A program made the position numbers and the translations under genes. The notes under the pieces were generated by a model. It was not told the DNA's origin. It saw only the letters and a list, made by a program, of their open reading frames with translations, and searched no databases. Shown piece by piece: positions 14,665 through 25,200 of a DNA stretch of 64,000 bases. Positions within the stretch are counted from its first letter, which is position 1; every line of letters starts with the position of its first letter. The stretch is from Aulostomus chinensis (lineage: Eukaryota > Chordata > Actinopteri > Syngnathiformes > Aulostomidae): assembly GCA_037954235.1 (NCBI GenBank), contig JBBMOA010000001.1, positions 12,477,980 through 12,541,979 on the forward strand, given 5' to 3'.

Positions 14665-16023
14665 TGGGTCTTTGATTGGGAATTGTAAGAAAAATCACTG
14701 AATGAACAACACAAACACAGACTGTGTCTGAAATTCCACACCTGCACCCGACTCAGAATGAAAAACCAGTGTGGACTCAATTGTATCCACTGTCAATCCT
14801 GATTCTGGAGAAATTTCTTTGTGTGTTTTGATGGACTCAAGCCAAGCAGAAATTTCCCACAATGCAATAGGGCGGCGTTTTGTCAGTGTTGAGCAGGCGT
14901 CAGTCTGACAATGATGTCATATTATTGTGTCATCACTTGACCAGACCCAAAAGTAGGCTCAGGCATCAGTTTCTTCTCAATGCTAATGTCTGCTAGCTTA
15001 GTCTGCTACTTTGATGGCTCTGCCTGCTCAAAGGTCCAGACTCCTGGATGTGGTGGTTCCTACCTGAACGTAGATTCTGTCAGCTCATGTTGTTAAATCA
15101 ACTCACCAGGAACACCAGTAGATTTCAATGGACTGACAATGAGTCTCATTGAATGGGTGTCTCGTCCAACGAGAAACAATCAGTCTCAGGTTGAAGCTCA
15201 TCAATGAAGTCTTGTGGATCAGTGGCTTGCATGAATGAATGAGTTGGAAGACTTCTTGGAAATTAAAGAGGATTTAATACAATTAAGAAAACCCTTAAGA
15301 CAGAGTGATAATTCCAGCAGAGTAATTAAGGCCCATATTGAGTAGCAGGTATTACGTTCTCAGCTGGATTCTCCCATCGATGTACGACGCCTCTCCAACG
15401 AACTGGTGGGAGGACGGCCTCCAAAGCCTCCACCTCATCGACCGTGGCTCCCGCTGAGATTCGCTCGATGAAGAAGGGAAGCGCGTTGATGGGCTACCCT
15501 CTGGTCTCAGGCTGCTGGCTGCCTGGACTAAGCTGCTCTTCTCCGACACAAAGGTGGCTTCTCTCTCTTCAAGGCTCACAGGAGGTCAAGAGTGTAGCGA
15601 CCGTGAGCCGAGATCGATGATGAATTACAAAAATAGAAAATCCCCCCAAAAAATTAGTGGAATAGAAAAGAAAAGGGGAGGAGCCGGACCAGCTGCTCTA
15701 GGAGCTCACACACAAAGGGCAGAAACAAGAAGCACTGAAGAGAGCGCCAGCAGTGGATGGTGCCACCACTGTTACAGTAAACTGGTCCGCCTCAGAGCAG
15801 TGACCTTTGACCTGTGAGTGGTTGTTGGCCAATCAGGACACTTTGCTGTCTTCAGTCCTTCTCAGATATCAACAAATGAAGCTGGTTGAACAGACAGCAA
15901 TCATCATCACTCAGAGACATCACCTGGAGAGGAAGACTGCTCCGAGTTCTGACAATGACAGTGAAGAGGCAAGGAGAGCTGGACAACCACAGACAGTGAA
16001 ACATTCGGAACATCATGTTGATA

Positions 16024-16026
<3 letters not shown>

Positions 16027-16084
<58 letters not shown>
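16027..16084. repeat. (GT)n microsatellite
   Basis: Uninterrupted GT dinucleotide tract of about 58 bp, followed 36 bp later by a run of 14 G. Confidence 0.97.
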
Positions 16085-16085
<1 letters not shown>

Positions 16086-16380
16086 AGACTCGGAATCAGA
16101 ATCTTTTATTTTCGTTGTACGGGGGGGGGGGGGGTACAGTGACAATAGTTAGAGCGCTCTTCCAGAGCCACCGTGCACCACAGAATGCAGATACAAAGAA
16201 AAGATAAAAGCAAGATAAAAGACACTGTTAGAACAGAAAGATCCATCAACCCACCAACCAGAGGTGTGTCTGGTACAGATGTGGAATTATTGGCTCACAC
16301 AATGTTGAGGACACTGGAAGAAGACAAACAAAAAAGGCTGGTGTGATCCAAACCTTCATCAAAAATGGTCCTGGAGAACT

Positions 16381-16560
16381 GTTCAATGTGTCAGGACTTC
16401 TGTCCATTGTCTTCTGCTTATCCTGTTCAGGGTCATGAGGGGGTGGAGCCTATCCCAGCAGCTTTTGGGCGACAGGCCGTGTTCACCCTGGACAGGTCAC
16501 CAGTCCATCACAGGGCCAACACATCCACAGACAAACATTCCAAGCCAGACTCAGGAGGAT
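16381..16560 (+). repeat. Dispersed teleost repeat (gagcctatcccagc family)
   Basis: Contains ggagcctatcccagcagc and caccctggacaggtcaccag, a module that recurs in this window at about 17889-18205, in part at 20130-20250 and 33980-34110, and in its first part near 48600 and 49285. It is a very common interspersed repeat in fish genomes. I cannot name the family with certainty from the sequence alone. Confidence 0.7.
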
Positions 16561-17322
16561 CTCTCCACCCTACAGACTGTAAAGGAACCATCAAAGATGG
16601 CAGTTGGAGTTCTGTGGATCTGTGCTGGATTCCTCGTCCTCACGGACCAGAAGTCTGTCTGAAATACTGCACTGATTGATGATCTTTTCATGAATCTGGA
16701 AAAGCTTCTAAAATTAAGAGGAAAACAATCCTATCTTCTTCATGTCTCAAGCCAAATCAAACCAAGAGTTCTTTTATCATATTTTTTTGACTGGTTGGTT
16801 GTTGAAAGAGAGCAGGACAGGACAGACAGCAGAAGACAAATATAGAGAAGGAAAGACAAAAGAAAGAGAGAAAGGAGGGAGAGAATGACAAAAAGATGGG
16901 AACAAGATGAGGGTGAAAGACAAGCAGAGAGAAAGACAGAGGGACAGGGGGATGAAAGACAGACACGCAACCAACAACAGCAGCAGCAATAATAGTAAAC
17001 TAGCTGCCAATGATAACGTCTCCTGGTCGCTGAAGCAATCAACTTCATAATAGGAGGATTGAAGAGCCAGGAAATAAAATATTAGCACAATACTGATGTG
17101 AATGTTCGTGCAATACTGAGAACACTGATATGTAGACGACTAGTAGGGGCGGCACGGTGGTGCAAGAAGACAAACAAAAAAGGCTGGTGTGATTCAGACA
17201 TCCATCAAAAATGGTCCTGGAGAACTGTTCAATGTGTCAGGACTTCAGAAGCTCCAATCCTCTCTAAGGTCCAGTGAGAATGGAAGAGATTATAAATGAG
17301 AGAAGCAGGGCCCTCACTCAGA

Positions 17323-17395
17323 ACTGAACCAGCTCAGTTGGGAGAGCCTTCGACTGAAGATCTAAAGGTCCCTGGTCCGATCCCAGGTTTCAGCA
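17323..17395 (+). tRNA. tRNA-Phe(GAA)-like, damaged
   Basis: The D-arm (GCTCAGTTGGGAGAGC), anticodon loop CTGAAGA with anticodon GAA, and T-arm match vertebrate tRNA-Phe. The acceptor stem has mismatches at its first and seventh pairs. The anticodon stem is TTCGA against TCTAA, with one mismatch that the copy at 31787 does not have. The T-loop reads TCCGATC, so the B box departs from the usual GGTTC. No TTTT terminator follows. It is likely a weak gene or pseudogene. The copy at 31787-31859 is the better preserved of the two. Confidence 0.75.
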
Positions 17396-17638
17396 GAGGA
17401 GCAGCATTGACTTTACTTTCCAGTGGAGGAACTGCAGACATGAAGGAAACTAACATCTTGTCCTGTGCATTCTTGTGACATTCAGGACATTTTTGGAGCC
17501 TCTTGTTGGATTTTGCCACAGAGAATCAGAGCCAATCAAAAGCATGGTGGACTTCAACATGGAGGACTGAACAAGTCAAGAAAGCATCAGTTTGACCTTC
17601 ACAGGTGTTTCTGTTCCTGTCTCAATGCTGTAGAAAGA

Positions 17639-17711
17639 GCCTGAGGAGCTCAGATGGTAGAGCATCAGACTTTTAATGTGAGGGTCCAGGGTTCAAGTCC
17701 CTGTTCAGGTG
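17639..17711 (+). tRNA. tRNA-Lys(TTT)
   Basis: 73 nt cloverleaf: acceptor GCCTGAG pairs with TTCAGGT using wobble pairs, D-arm GCTCAGATGGTAGAGC, anticodon loop CTTTTAA with anticodon TTT, and a perfect T-stem CAGGG/CCCTG with loop TTCAAGT. One mismatch sits in the anticodon stem (TCAGA against TGTGA). Both internal promoter boxes look intact. No T-run terminator follows within about 30 nt. Paralogue at 32103-32175. Confidence 0.85.
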
Positions 17712-17888
17712 CTGTGGAGGTTCCAGTGTTTGACAACATGGTACTGGATGAAGTTCAGTGTTGAACAAACTGTCATCATCAAAAGTAGAAGTGTTCTTGT
17801 CTCGCCACTGTGAGACTGTTGCTAGGAAACTGACCAATAATAATTTCATGTGGCATGCAATTAACAAAACACCTACATTGATGGTCAA

Positions 17889-18205
17889 GGGGGTTGGAGC
17901 CTATCCCAGCATCTACGGGCCAGAGGCGGGGTTCACCCTGGACAGGTCACCAGTCCATCACAGGGCCAACATACAGAGACAAACAACCATTCATACCTAT
18001 GATCAATTTAGAGTGTCCAATCAGCCTCGTCCCAAATTACACGTCTTTGGACGGTGGGAAGGAACCGGAGTACCCGGAAAGAACCCACGCATTCATGGGG
18101 AGAACATGCAGGCTCCACACAGAAAGATTCCCCACCCGAGCCTGGACTCAAACCCAGAACCTTCTTGCTGTGAGGCCACAGTGCTGACCACTGCACCATC
18201 ATGCT
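17889..18205 (+). repeat. Dispersed teleost repeat, longer copy
   Basis: Fuller copy of the module also seen at 16381. It includes the segments gagcctatcccagcatctac, caatttagagtgtccaatca and aacccagaaccttcttgctg. No coding potential is inferred. The overlapping open frames come from the repeat. Confidence 0.75.
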
Positions 18206-18385
18206 GCCATGCTCTCTTCTACTTTCCTCAATTGTCTTTCTTTCATGTCCTCCTGAGATCAAAGACAGAATTCTAGCTACTGTCAAAGCCCTGATGACAT
18301 CATCATTCATATCTGACCATTACAGCTCACTACATTAGCGACTGGATCTTCGCATGCCATGTTCTTCAAACCAGAGCCGTGGAAA

Positions 18386-18790
18386 CCAGCCACACAGCGA
18401 GAAAACTCAGCAGCAAATATTGTCCGCGCTGCGGAGATGACGGGCTTGTTGCACATTGGTTGCTTTGCACACCTTCTTAATTTAAGTCCCTACAGCTGCA
18501 CGCTTGCTCGGCAGAGTCAGACACATCGCTGGATTTTTTCATCGTAGCTCTACGGCGAGCCGCATCCTCAGTGAGAAGCAAAGGGTGCTGGAGCTTCCTG
18601 AGCACAAGATGGTGATTGACGTGGTGACACGTTGGAATAGCTCACTGGAGATCCTGGACCGTTTCCTCCAGCAGCAACCAGCCATCTCAGCAGCTCTGCT
18701 GTCACCTGAAGTACGCAGAAACGAGAAAGATGTCTGCACGTTGACAGAAGTGGACGTAAGAGTAGCAGAGGAAATAGTCTCTGAGAATCC
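18386..18790 (+). pseudogene. hAT/ZBED-type transposase fragment, frameshifted
   Basis: Two overlapping plus-strand frames give hAT-family transposase similarity. The first (about 18386-18480) reads AANIVRAAEMTGLLHIGCFAH, with the conserved D/E-N-AAN and GCxAH region. The second (18504-18790) contains GRVRHIAGFFHRSSTAS, DVVTRWNSSLEILDRFL and QQPAISAALLSPEVRR, typical of ZBED-like hAT transposases. The frames are offset by one base, so there is at least one frameshift, and the N-terminal BED/catalytic part and the C-terminal dimerisation domain are missing. The fragment runs straight into the duplicated segment starting near 18790. It is a dead fragment of a cut-and-paste transposon or a ZBED-like domesticated gene. 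Family assignment is from remembered motifs. Confidence 0.75.
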
Positions 18791-18975
18791 AGCTTGAAGC
18801 CACGCCCTCCTTGTTCTTGAAAAACCCAAACAGCGACCATCAGTCTCACTCCAATCCTGTACTTGGTTCAGTGTTGCTGTTCCATTTTGCAGCAGTAGGG
18901 GTCGCTGTGATACCAGGTTCAGTTCAAGATTCCCAACTCCAGCTCATGTTGGGGACCTCAGTGGCAGGGCTTATA
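18790..18975 (+). repeat. Inverted duplication I3, copy 1
   Basis: About 185 bp (from gaatccagcttgaagccacg to cctcagtggcaggg) that recurs in reverse orientation at 38605-38805. A shorter same-strand copy of its first part lies at 20553-20660. A remnant of the same motif (cagcgaccatcagtctc in reverse) is also visible near 51200. Confidence 0.85.
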
Positions 18976-19121
18976 CAAAAAGAGTCAACACGTTCATTTG
19001 TATAACAGAAAATTTCAGTGATGTGGTGGCATTTTCTTTTTCTGTGCTGTCTGATTTTCTAAATATCAGGTTTAGATCCTCAAATTAACACTGGGACACC
19101 AAAAGAGAACACAGTAATTCT

Positions 19122-19647
19122 CCAGTGATCTGGTGTTGTTGTGTTCTTCTCAGCTTCATCATGAAGACCTGCTGGCACTGGGCGCTGGTGGAAGTTTGCA
19201 GCTCTCACTGGAAAGTCCTGAGGCTCCTGCCACTCTGAAGCAGGCAGTTGCTCCCAGCCAGCCCACACTTTCACTCTCTGGTGTAGGAGTGAAGAACAAA
19301 ATCAGAATCAAGAACCATCACTCTTTCATTGGGGCTCCTTTCTCCTTGTTCTGATCCAGAAATTCAACAGCTTCTATCATTGATTTGACAGGAAATGTTG
19401 ATGACACACTGGGATTTTTGTTCTCCTGCTGTCACTGTCAAGTGCAGCTTAACATGAGAGGTAGCAGGATCATTCATGTGTTCATGTTTCCAGCAGACAA
19501 GGAGGAAACCTGGGAGGACTTCAGTGACTCTGATCACTGGTTCTCACTTCATCTTCTCAGTATAAAGTTCAAAGCGAGCTGGCCAGGAGTTGAACCTACA
19601 ATCTTCTGATCCGAAGTCAGACGCGTTATCCATTGCGCCACCAGCCC
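19122..19647 (+). repeat. Inverted duplication I1, copy 1
   Basis: About 525 bp whose reverse complement lies at 44875-45382. The block ends in the tRNA-Arg gene. At the other locus the homologous tRNA is truncated and fused to zinc-finger gene sequence. The body includes the open stretch around 19300-19500 found in both copies; I see no recognisable protein in it. Confidence 0.88.
19575..19647 (-). tRNA. tRNA-Arg(TCG)
   Basis: On the minus strand, acceptor GGGCTGG pairs with CCAGCTC and is followed by discriminator G. The D-arm is GCGCAATGGATAACGCG, and the anticodon stem TCTGA/TCAGA is perfect with loop CTTCGGA, giving TCG. The T-stem GTAGG/CCTGG has a mismatch at its outer pair and one wobble. 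The body, especially the GGCGCAATGG D-arm, resembles vertebrate tRNA-Arg(ACG) as I remember it, so the TCG anticodon may be derived. No TTTT follows. A truncated paralogue is at 44875-44930. Confidence 0.82.
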
Positions 19648-19872
19648 TACAGAGGGGAGGGGCTTATTACATACAAACTCCTCATCATTTCCACCTCCAG
19701 GAGTGAAGCCTCCCGTGACCCAAGAGGCTCCAACTGGCACTCATTTCTCCACCACCTCGCTAACCTGAGCTGGAGCATCTGAGAACCAAACAGTGACCCC
19801 CTTCATTCCAGAGCCCCCACCACTTTAACCACAGCCGGCCGGCCTCCTCCACACTGCTACTAAAATTGAAGA
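19648..19872. other. Spacer, nothing recognised
   Basis: Spacer between duplication blocks I1 and I2. I see no gene or named repeat. Confidence 0.5.
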
Positions 19873-20128
19873 CTGAAGCGTCTCATCCAGAGATCTGTCA
19901 CAGGCATCTGCTGTGGAGGGTCAATCTGTCCGTCCACATTCAGATCATTGATGCAGCAACTCTGCTAGGATCAAACTACTCAGGATGAAACAGACCAATG
20001 TTGACATCAAGTAGCAACTCAGCAGCTGATCAACAGAGTCCTGAGCACCAGTAGAGCCTGGTCCTGGTCCCTGGGGGGCTCCAACCACCAGCCTCTCTGT
20101 TAACAGCCGAGCGCCACAGAGACTCACA
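19873..20128 (+). repeat. Inverted duplication I2, copy 1
   Basis: About 255 bp whose reverse complement is at 47055-47313. It includes the D-arm-deleted tRNA-Asn relic. Both copies have the same tRNA deletion, so the deletion preceded the duplication. Confidence 0.88.
20066..20123 (-). pseudogene. tRNA-Asn(GTT) relic lacking most of the D-arm
   Basis: 58 nt on the minus strand. The acceptor GTCTCTG/CAGGGAC pairs perfectly, as in vertebrate tRNA-Asn. The anticodon region CGGCTGTTAACAGAG contains GTT, and the T-arm begins GGTGGTTGGAGCC. Compared with a normal tRNA-Asn, about 15 nt covering the D-loop and second half of the D-stem are missing, which also removes part of the A box. An identical-length copy is at 47061-47118. 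Confidence 0.75.
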
Positions 20129-20250
20129 TTCACACTCACATTCATACCTACAGTCAATTTAGAGTATCAATCAGCCTCGTCCCAAATTACATGTCTTTGG
20201 ACGGTGGGAAGAAGCCGGAGTACCAGAGAGAACCCACACATGGACGGGGA

Positions 20251-20300
20251 GGCAAGGCAATTTTATTTGTAGAGCCCGTTTTCATCACCAGTTTCCACCA
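20251..20300 (-). mobile_element. L2 3'-end fragment
   Basis: The sequence ggcaaggcaattttatttgt followed by agagcccgttttcatcacc matches the 3' terminus of the L2 element at 21571 (tail repeats and last part of the 3' UTR), on the minus strand. It is a short 5'-truncated insertion. Confidence 0.65.
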
Positions 20301-20448
20301 TTTCCGCGCCGGATGTTTTGCTTCGGACAGGTAACGCGGCTTGTCTGCTCACCTGCTGCTCTTGGCTCACGTAGCACTGAGCTAATGATTGTGTATTGTG
20401 CTGCAGAGCAGCCGATTTGGTAATGAGAGTCCTGCCAAGTGACATCAC

Positions 20449-20530
20449 TGACATGAATGGATGACTTCAGTCACGTGAATGGATGACTTCAGTCACGTGA
20501 CTGGATGACTTCAGTCACATGACTGGATGA
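20449..20530. repeat. 22-bp minisatellite, ~3.5 copies
   Basis: Tandem copies of a unit close to gtgaatggatgacttcagtc plus two bases. Related single or double units lie near 29640, 38840 and 46730, next to the shared motif gtcagtgatgtcacttggc. Confidence 0.85.
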
Positions 20531-20552
20531 CAGTGGAGATGCCAATGTAGAG

Positions 20553-20660
20553 GTTGGGGAAATAGTCTCTGAGAATCCAACTTGAACCCACAGCCTCCTT
20601 GTTTTTCAAAAACCCAAACAGCGACCATCAGTCTCCCTCCAATCCTGTACTTGGGTAAAC
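20553..20660 (+). repeat. Inverted duplication I3, partial copy
   Basis: Same orientation as 18790-18975 and inverted relative to about 38710-38830 (gttggggaaatagtctctga ... caatcctgtacttgg). Confidence 0.8.
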
Positions 20661-21007
20661 AACAAAAACAGAGTAAAAGTCTCTGGCAACATATTTGTTT
20701 CCTGTAGGGTTTCTTCATGTATGTGTGGTGTACCTGCTCTCCCAGAGGACTGCCATCTTTGTTCTGTGGGCTGACATGTTTTAGTGTCAGCACAGGTCAT
20801 AGCGCTGAGACTGAACTCTCATTCTCCCACAAGTATTATTTCCACCTCACACTCCTGCAGATATTCAAGTGAACAGGGAACACAAATTTATGCTCAACTT
20901 CTCCTGTGTATTCATCCACAGTCACTAAACAACAACCAAACCAAACAAAAGAGGTTTGCTAGCATGGCGATCAGCTGTAGTTCACCATCTTATCCAGGTC
21001 ACATGAC

Positions 21008-21262
21008 TCAGGAGTAGCGTGGCCGTCTGGCAACCAAAGGGTGGCTGGTTTGATCCTCACTTTCTCCAGTGACCATGTCAAAGTGTCCTTGAGTAAGATA
21101 CTGAACCCCTAAATACTTCTGATGAGTAGGTTGGCTCCTTGCATGGCAGCCTTCAGCATCAGTGTGTGAGTGTGTGAATGAGAGGACATTGTTCAGCTCC
21201 TTGAGTGCTGCTGAGGTAGAAAGGCTCTGTACAAACTGAGTCCTTTTACCATTTCTTTCCTG
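21008..21262 (+). repeat. SINE-like repeat with tRNA-like head
   Basis: A tRNA-like start (gtggccgtctggcaaccaaa followed by a B-box-like ggtttgatcc) is followed by a body with gtccttgagtaagatactga, ggcagccttcagcatcagtg and aggctctgtacaaactgagt. The body resembles a widespread fish repeat ending in tccttttaccattt. It lies in duplication I4; the inverted copy is at about 38215-38450. Confidence 0.5.
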
Positions 21263-21570
21263 CTTTTAGCAGCACTGTTGTCACTTCCTGTGACCGTGGA
21301 GGGAAGGGGTCCCCCTTCAGAATAAGTTTGATATCATGATGTGACTTCCTCTTCAACATGCCTTTAGCAGACCAACTCAGAGAGCAGCACAGTGAGGTAG
21401 TGTGGCTGAGTGGTCTAAGGCGCTGGATTTAAGCTCCAGTCTCTGAGGAGGCGTGGGTTCAAATCCCACCATTGCCATCATGTCCCAGGTCACTGGAGAG
21501 GTGTGGCAGGTCTGTCACAGTCTTTCCTTTCACTTCCACTGGTATTTTCAAACCTGTGACCAAAAGAAGA
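21040..21570 (+). repeat. Inverted duplication I4, copy 1 (with tRNA-Leu)
   Basis: About 530 bp whose reverse complement is at 37935-38440. It holds the SINE-like body and a tRNA-Leu. The right edge is cut by the 3' tail of the L2 element at 21571. Confidence 0.88.
21396..21477 (+). tRNA. tRNA-Leu(TAA)
   Basis: 82 nt class II tRNA: acceptor GGTAGTG/CATTGCC pairs with wobbles and is followed by discriminator A. A box tggctgagtgg and B box ggttcaaatcc are present. The anticodon stem CTGGA/TCCAG is perfect with loop TTTAAGC, giving TAA, and there is a long variable arm (TCTCTGAGGAGG). The inverted paralogue at 38033-38114 has anticodon AAG. The body is of the GGTAGCG...TGCCA type that in vertebrates usually carries AAG or TAG, which suggests an anticodon change here. 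No TTTT terminator is nearby. Confidence 0.88.
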
Positions 21571-22101
21571 AGGCAAGGCAAGGCAAGGCAATTTTATTTG
21601 GATAGCCCGTTTTCACAAACAGTTAGTCTCAAAGGGCTTCACATGGCATCATAACAACATCCTCTGCCCTTAGACCCTCACATCGACTGAGGAAAAACTC
21701 CATAGAAAACCCTTTTAACAGGGAAAAATCTGAGAAACCTCAGGGTGAGCAACAGAGGAGGGATCCCTCACCCAGGACGGACAGACATGCAGTAGATGTT
21801 GTTACAGACAAGAAAACAGTTTACAATACAAAATGTGGGAAACACGGAAATGTTAATAACAGCTGAAGAAGGAAGCTTCTGGAAGGGGAGGCAGGGAGAG
21901 CAAGCCAGCTTGATGGGGGACTGGATGGTAGACTGGTTCAAGGAAGGGGAGCACAGGCCGGTGTGACAGTAGGGAATAAGAGGGGGGGGGGGCGATGCAG
22001 GCGGCGGTTGGGGCTCTGGTGGATCTGTGGAAACACAGAGAGACTGCGAGACACCAAGGCCAAACTACAAAGTGCAACAAGTAATGGTAATGACAGTTCC
22101 A

Positions 22102-22176
22102 AAAATGTGCAGGGAGGAGAGGAGGAGAGAGGGGGAAAGGAGAGGAGAGGAGAGGAGAGGAGGGGAGAGGAGGGAA
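22102..22176. repeat. Purine-rich (GAGAG)n tract in the L2 3' UTR
   Basis: Simple repeat of ggaga/gagga units. It lies inside the 3' UTR of the L2 element. A run of G is also present near 21980. Confidence 0.9.
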
Positions 22177-22262
22177 GGGCTCCATGTAACCTGATGTGTC
22201 CCCCAGCAGTCTAAGCCTGTAGCAGCATAGCTATCAATGGTTCAGAGCTACCTGAACCAGTC

Positions 22263-25200
22263 CTAACTGAAGGCTCTGTCATAGAGGAAGGTCTTAAGCC
22301 TGGACTTAAACGTAGTTAAAGTGTCTGCCTCTCTGACCCATGGAGAGAGCTGGTTCCACAGTAGAGGAGCCCGGTAACTAAAGGCTCTACCTCCCAGTCT
22401 GTTTTTATTGATACTGGGAATCACTAAAAGACCTGCATTCTGGGAGTGGAGTGCTCTGGTGGGACAGTAGGGACTAATGAGCTCTTTCAAATAGGATGGA
22501 GCTTTATCATTGAGAGCCTTATAAGTTAGCTGAAGGACTTTGAAGTCGATTCTAGATCCTACAGGAAGCCAGTGGAGAGAAGCTAAAGTGGGAGAGATGT
22601 GTTCTCTCTTCTTAACTCCCGTCAAAACCCTCGCTGCAGCGTTCTGGACCAGCTGGAGACTCTTTAGAGAGTATTTAGGACATCCTGACAGGAGAGAGTT
22701 GCAGTAGTCCAGCCGAGAAGTGATAAATGCATGCACCAGTTTCTCAGCATCACTCTGGGAAAGGATCTTCCTAATCTTAGCGATACTTCGCAGATGGAAG
22801 AAGGCGGTCCTAGTCACATGCTTTATGTGGGAGCTGAAGGAAAGGTCCTGGTCAAAAATGACTCCAAGGTTCCTTGCAGTTGTACTCGGAGTTAGGGTGA
22901 TGCCATCTAGAGTAGAGATCCGATTCAAGAGTGTGTCCCTGTGGTGTTTAGGTCCAAAAATGATTACCTCAGTTTTATCTGAATTGAGCATTAAGAAGTT
23001 AGAAGACATCCAGGATTTAATGTCTTTCAGGCAGTCTTGCAGATGAGTAAGCTGGCTTGTGTCGTCTGGCTCCATCGACAAGTAAAGTTGTGTGTCATCT
23101 GCATAACAGTGGAAGTTGATCGAGTGCTTCCGGATTATGTCACCTAATGGGAGCATGTAAAGAGTGAAGAGAATCGGTCCTAAAACGGAACCCTGTGGTC
23201 CACCATATGTAACTCTGCTATACTCCGAATGGTCATTATTAACATTAACAAACTGAAACCTGTCAGATAAGTAGGACTTAAACCATTTTAGGGCAGTTCC
23301 TTTAATCCCAATGTCATGGTCTAGTCTCTGTAGCAGGATGCTGTGGTCGATGGTGTCAAATGCAGCACTGATGTCCAAAAGGACAAGCACAGAGACAAGA
23401 CCTCTGGCTGAAGCTATAAGAAGATCATTAGAGACTCTGACCAGTGCTGTTTCAGTGCTATGGTGTTTCCTGAATCCAGACTGGAAGGCTTCAAAGAGCT
23501 CGTTGCTGTGCAAATGTTCATGTAGCTGCTCCAGGGCAACCTTCTCAAGGATCTTGGAGATGTAGGGGAGGTTGGATATTGGCCTATAGTTGGCTAACAC
23601 ATCTGGGTCAAGAGAAGGTTTTTTAAGTAAAGGGTTGATGACAGCCACCTTAAAGGCCTGTGGCACATAACCTGTGACTAAGGAAAGATTAATTTGATTT
23701 AATATAGAAGTGTTGACTAGAGGGAAGGCATCCTTAAGGAGGCTTGTTGGGATGGGATCCAGCAGACAAGTGGCTGACTTGGAGGAACCGACTGCAGAAG
23801 TTAATTTTGACAGGTCGATGGGGGAGAAGCTGTCCAAGTATGCACCAAGTCTGGGAGGTGCTTCTATGGGGACTGTAGTCTGTCCTCCATTACTGGCAAT
23901 CTTCGTTCTAATATTCACAATCTTTTCAGTAAAGAAAGAAAGGAAGTCGTTACTGCTGAGAGTTGGGGGGGTGCATGGCTCAACAGCACTATGGTTCTTG
24001 GTGAGCCTGCCCACGGTGCTGAAGAGGAACCTGGGGTTGTTCTTATTCTTGTCTATTAAGGACGAGTAGTAAGTGCTTCTGGCATTACAGAGTTCTTTTT
24101 TATATCTTAATAAACTCTCCTTCCAGGCTTGGTGGACTTCCTCGTGCTGGCTGGAATGTGTCTTCCTATCCAGTTGTCTGGTCTTCTGTTTTAAGGCACG
24201 CAGCTCTGGGCTGTACCAGGGAACTATTCTTTTCTGGTTGATAACCTTCTTCTTCAGGGGAGCTACGGCATCAAGTGTCCCAAGGAGTGCTGCTGCAGTG
24301 CTGTCCACAAGATAGTCTACCTGCGAGGGGGTGAAATCAGCATAACTGCCCAATATATTATTACAAGATGTGGCAGCAAGCTCTGCTGGAATAAGCTCCT
24401 TAAATCTAGAAACAGCAGTGTCAGATAGACATCTACTGAAGTGGGACTTTTTCCCAGGTAGGATATAATTTGTTAAAGTAAATTCAAATGTAATTAAGGA
24501 GTGATCAGACAAGACAGGGTTCTGAGGAAGAACTATGATGCGGTCAGCTTCTATTCCATAAGTGAGTACTAAATCAAGGATGTGATTAGAAGTGTGAGTG
24601 GGTTTCTTTACCCTCTGACAGAAGCCAACAGAATCAAGAAGCGACTTAAACGCAGTGGCCAGAGAATCATCATTGACGTCCACATGGATGTTAAAGTCAC
24701 CCACTATAATGACTTTGTCTGAGTTCAATGCCAAGTTAGACAGAAAGTCAGGGAATTCTTCTAAGAACTCAGAACAAGGTGCAGGAGGACGGTACACCAC
24801 AGCAAGTAAGAGTGGTTTCTCTGCTTTCCAGTCTGGGTGGGAAAAGCTGACAATAAGGCTCTCAAATGAGTTAAATGAACTGTTAGGTCGAGGGTTAAGC
24901 ACCAAATTTGACTGATAGATTGCAGCTACTCCTCCTCCTCTGCCAGTGGTGCGAGGTACATGGTAGTTAATGTAACCAGGAGGGGAAGATTCATTTAAAC
25001 TAACACACTCATCTTGCTGCTCCCAGGTTTCAGTGAGTGCTAATACACCAATCTGATAATTAGTAATTAAATCGTTCACTAGGAGAGACTTGGATGCAAG
25101 AGATCGAATATTAAGCAAACCACATTTAATAGTTTTACTGGGTTGGTTTGCTGGAGCAGTGGTTTTAATTTTAACTAAGTTGCTATAAGTTACTCCTCCA

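Larger units (their letters stand above)
14665..17240. other. Non-satellite region without recognised gene
   Basis: First 2.6 kb of the island. No convincing gene: the open frames here are short, overlap each other on both strands, or run through microsatellites. It holds a (GT)n tract at 16027-16084, a run of 14 G at 16121-16134, a purine-rich stretch at about 16800-16970 and part of a common fish interspersed repeat at about 16380-16560. A segment at about 16320-16395 (gaagacaaacaaaaaaggct...) is repeated at about 17163-17245. Confidence 0.6.
17241..17879 (+). repeat. Direct duplication D1, copy 1 (tRNA-Phe + tRNA-Lys)
   Basis: This block of about 640 bp is repeated in the same orientation at 31706-32338 with only scattered differences. 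It carries a tRNA-Phe and a tRNA-Lys whose start points are 316 bp apart in both copies, so the pair was copied as a unit, not by independent tRNA retroposition. The sequence between the tRNAs shows no open frame of note. Confidence 0.9.

Noticed and set aside
15352..15817. Short frames at both strands around 15.5 kb as genes
   Set aside because: Overlapping, no domain, no splice or initiation context.
15807..16145. Open frames on both strands through a VCVCVC / THTHTH stretch
   Set aside because: They are produced by the (GT)n microsatellite.
17758..18310. Frames over 17758-18310 on both strands as genes
   Set aside because: They sit in the dispersed teleost repeat and match its translated consensus only.
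21853..22185. 110-codon proline/serine-rich minus frame
   Set aside because: It lies in the GA-rich 3' UTR of the L2 element and reflects simple sequence.
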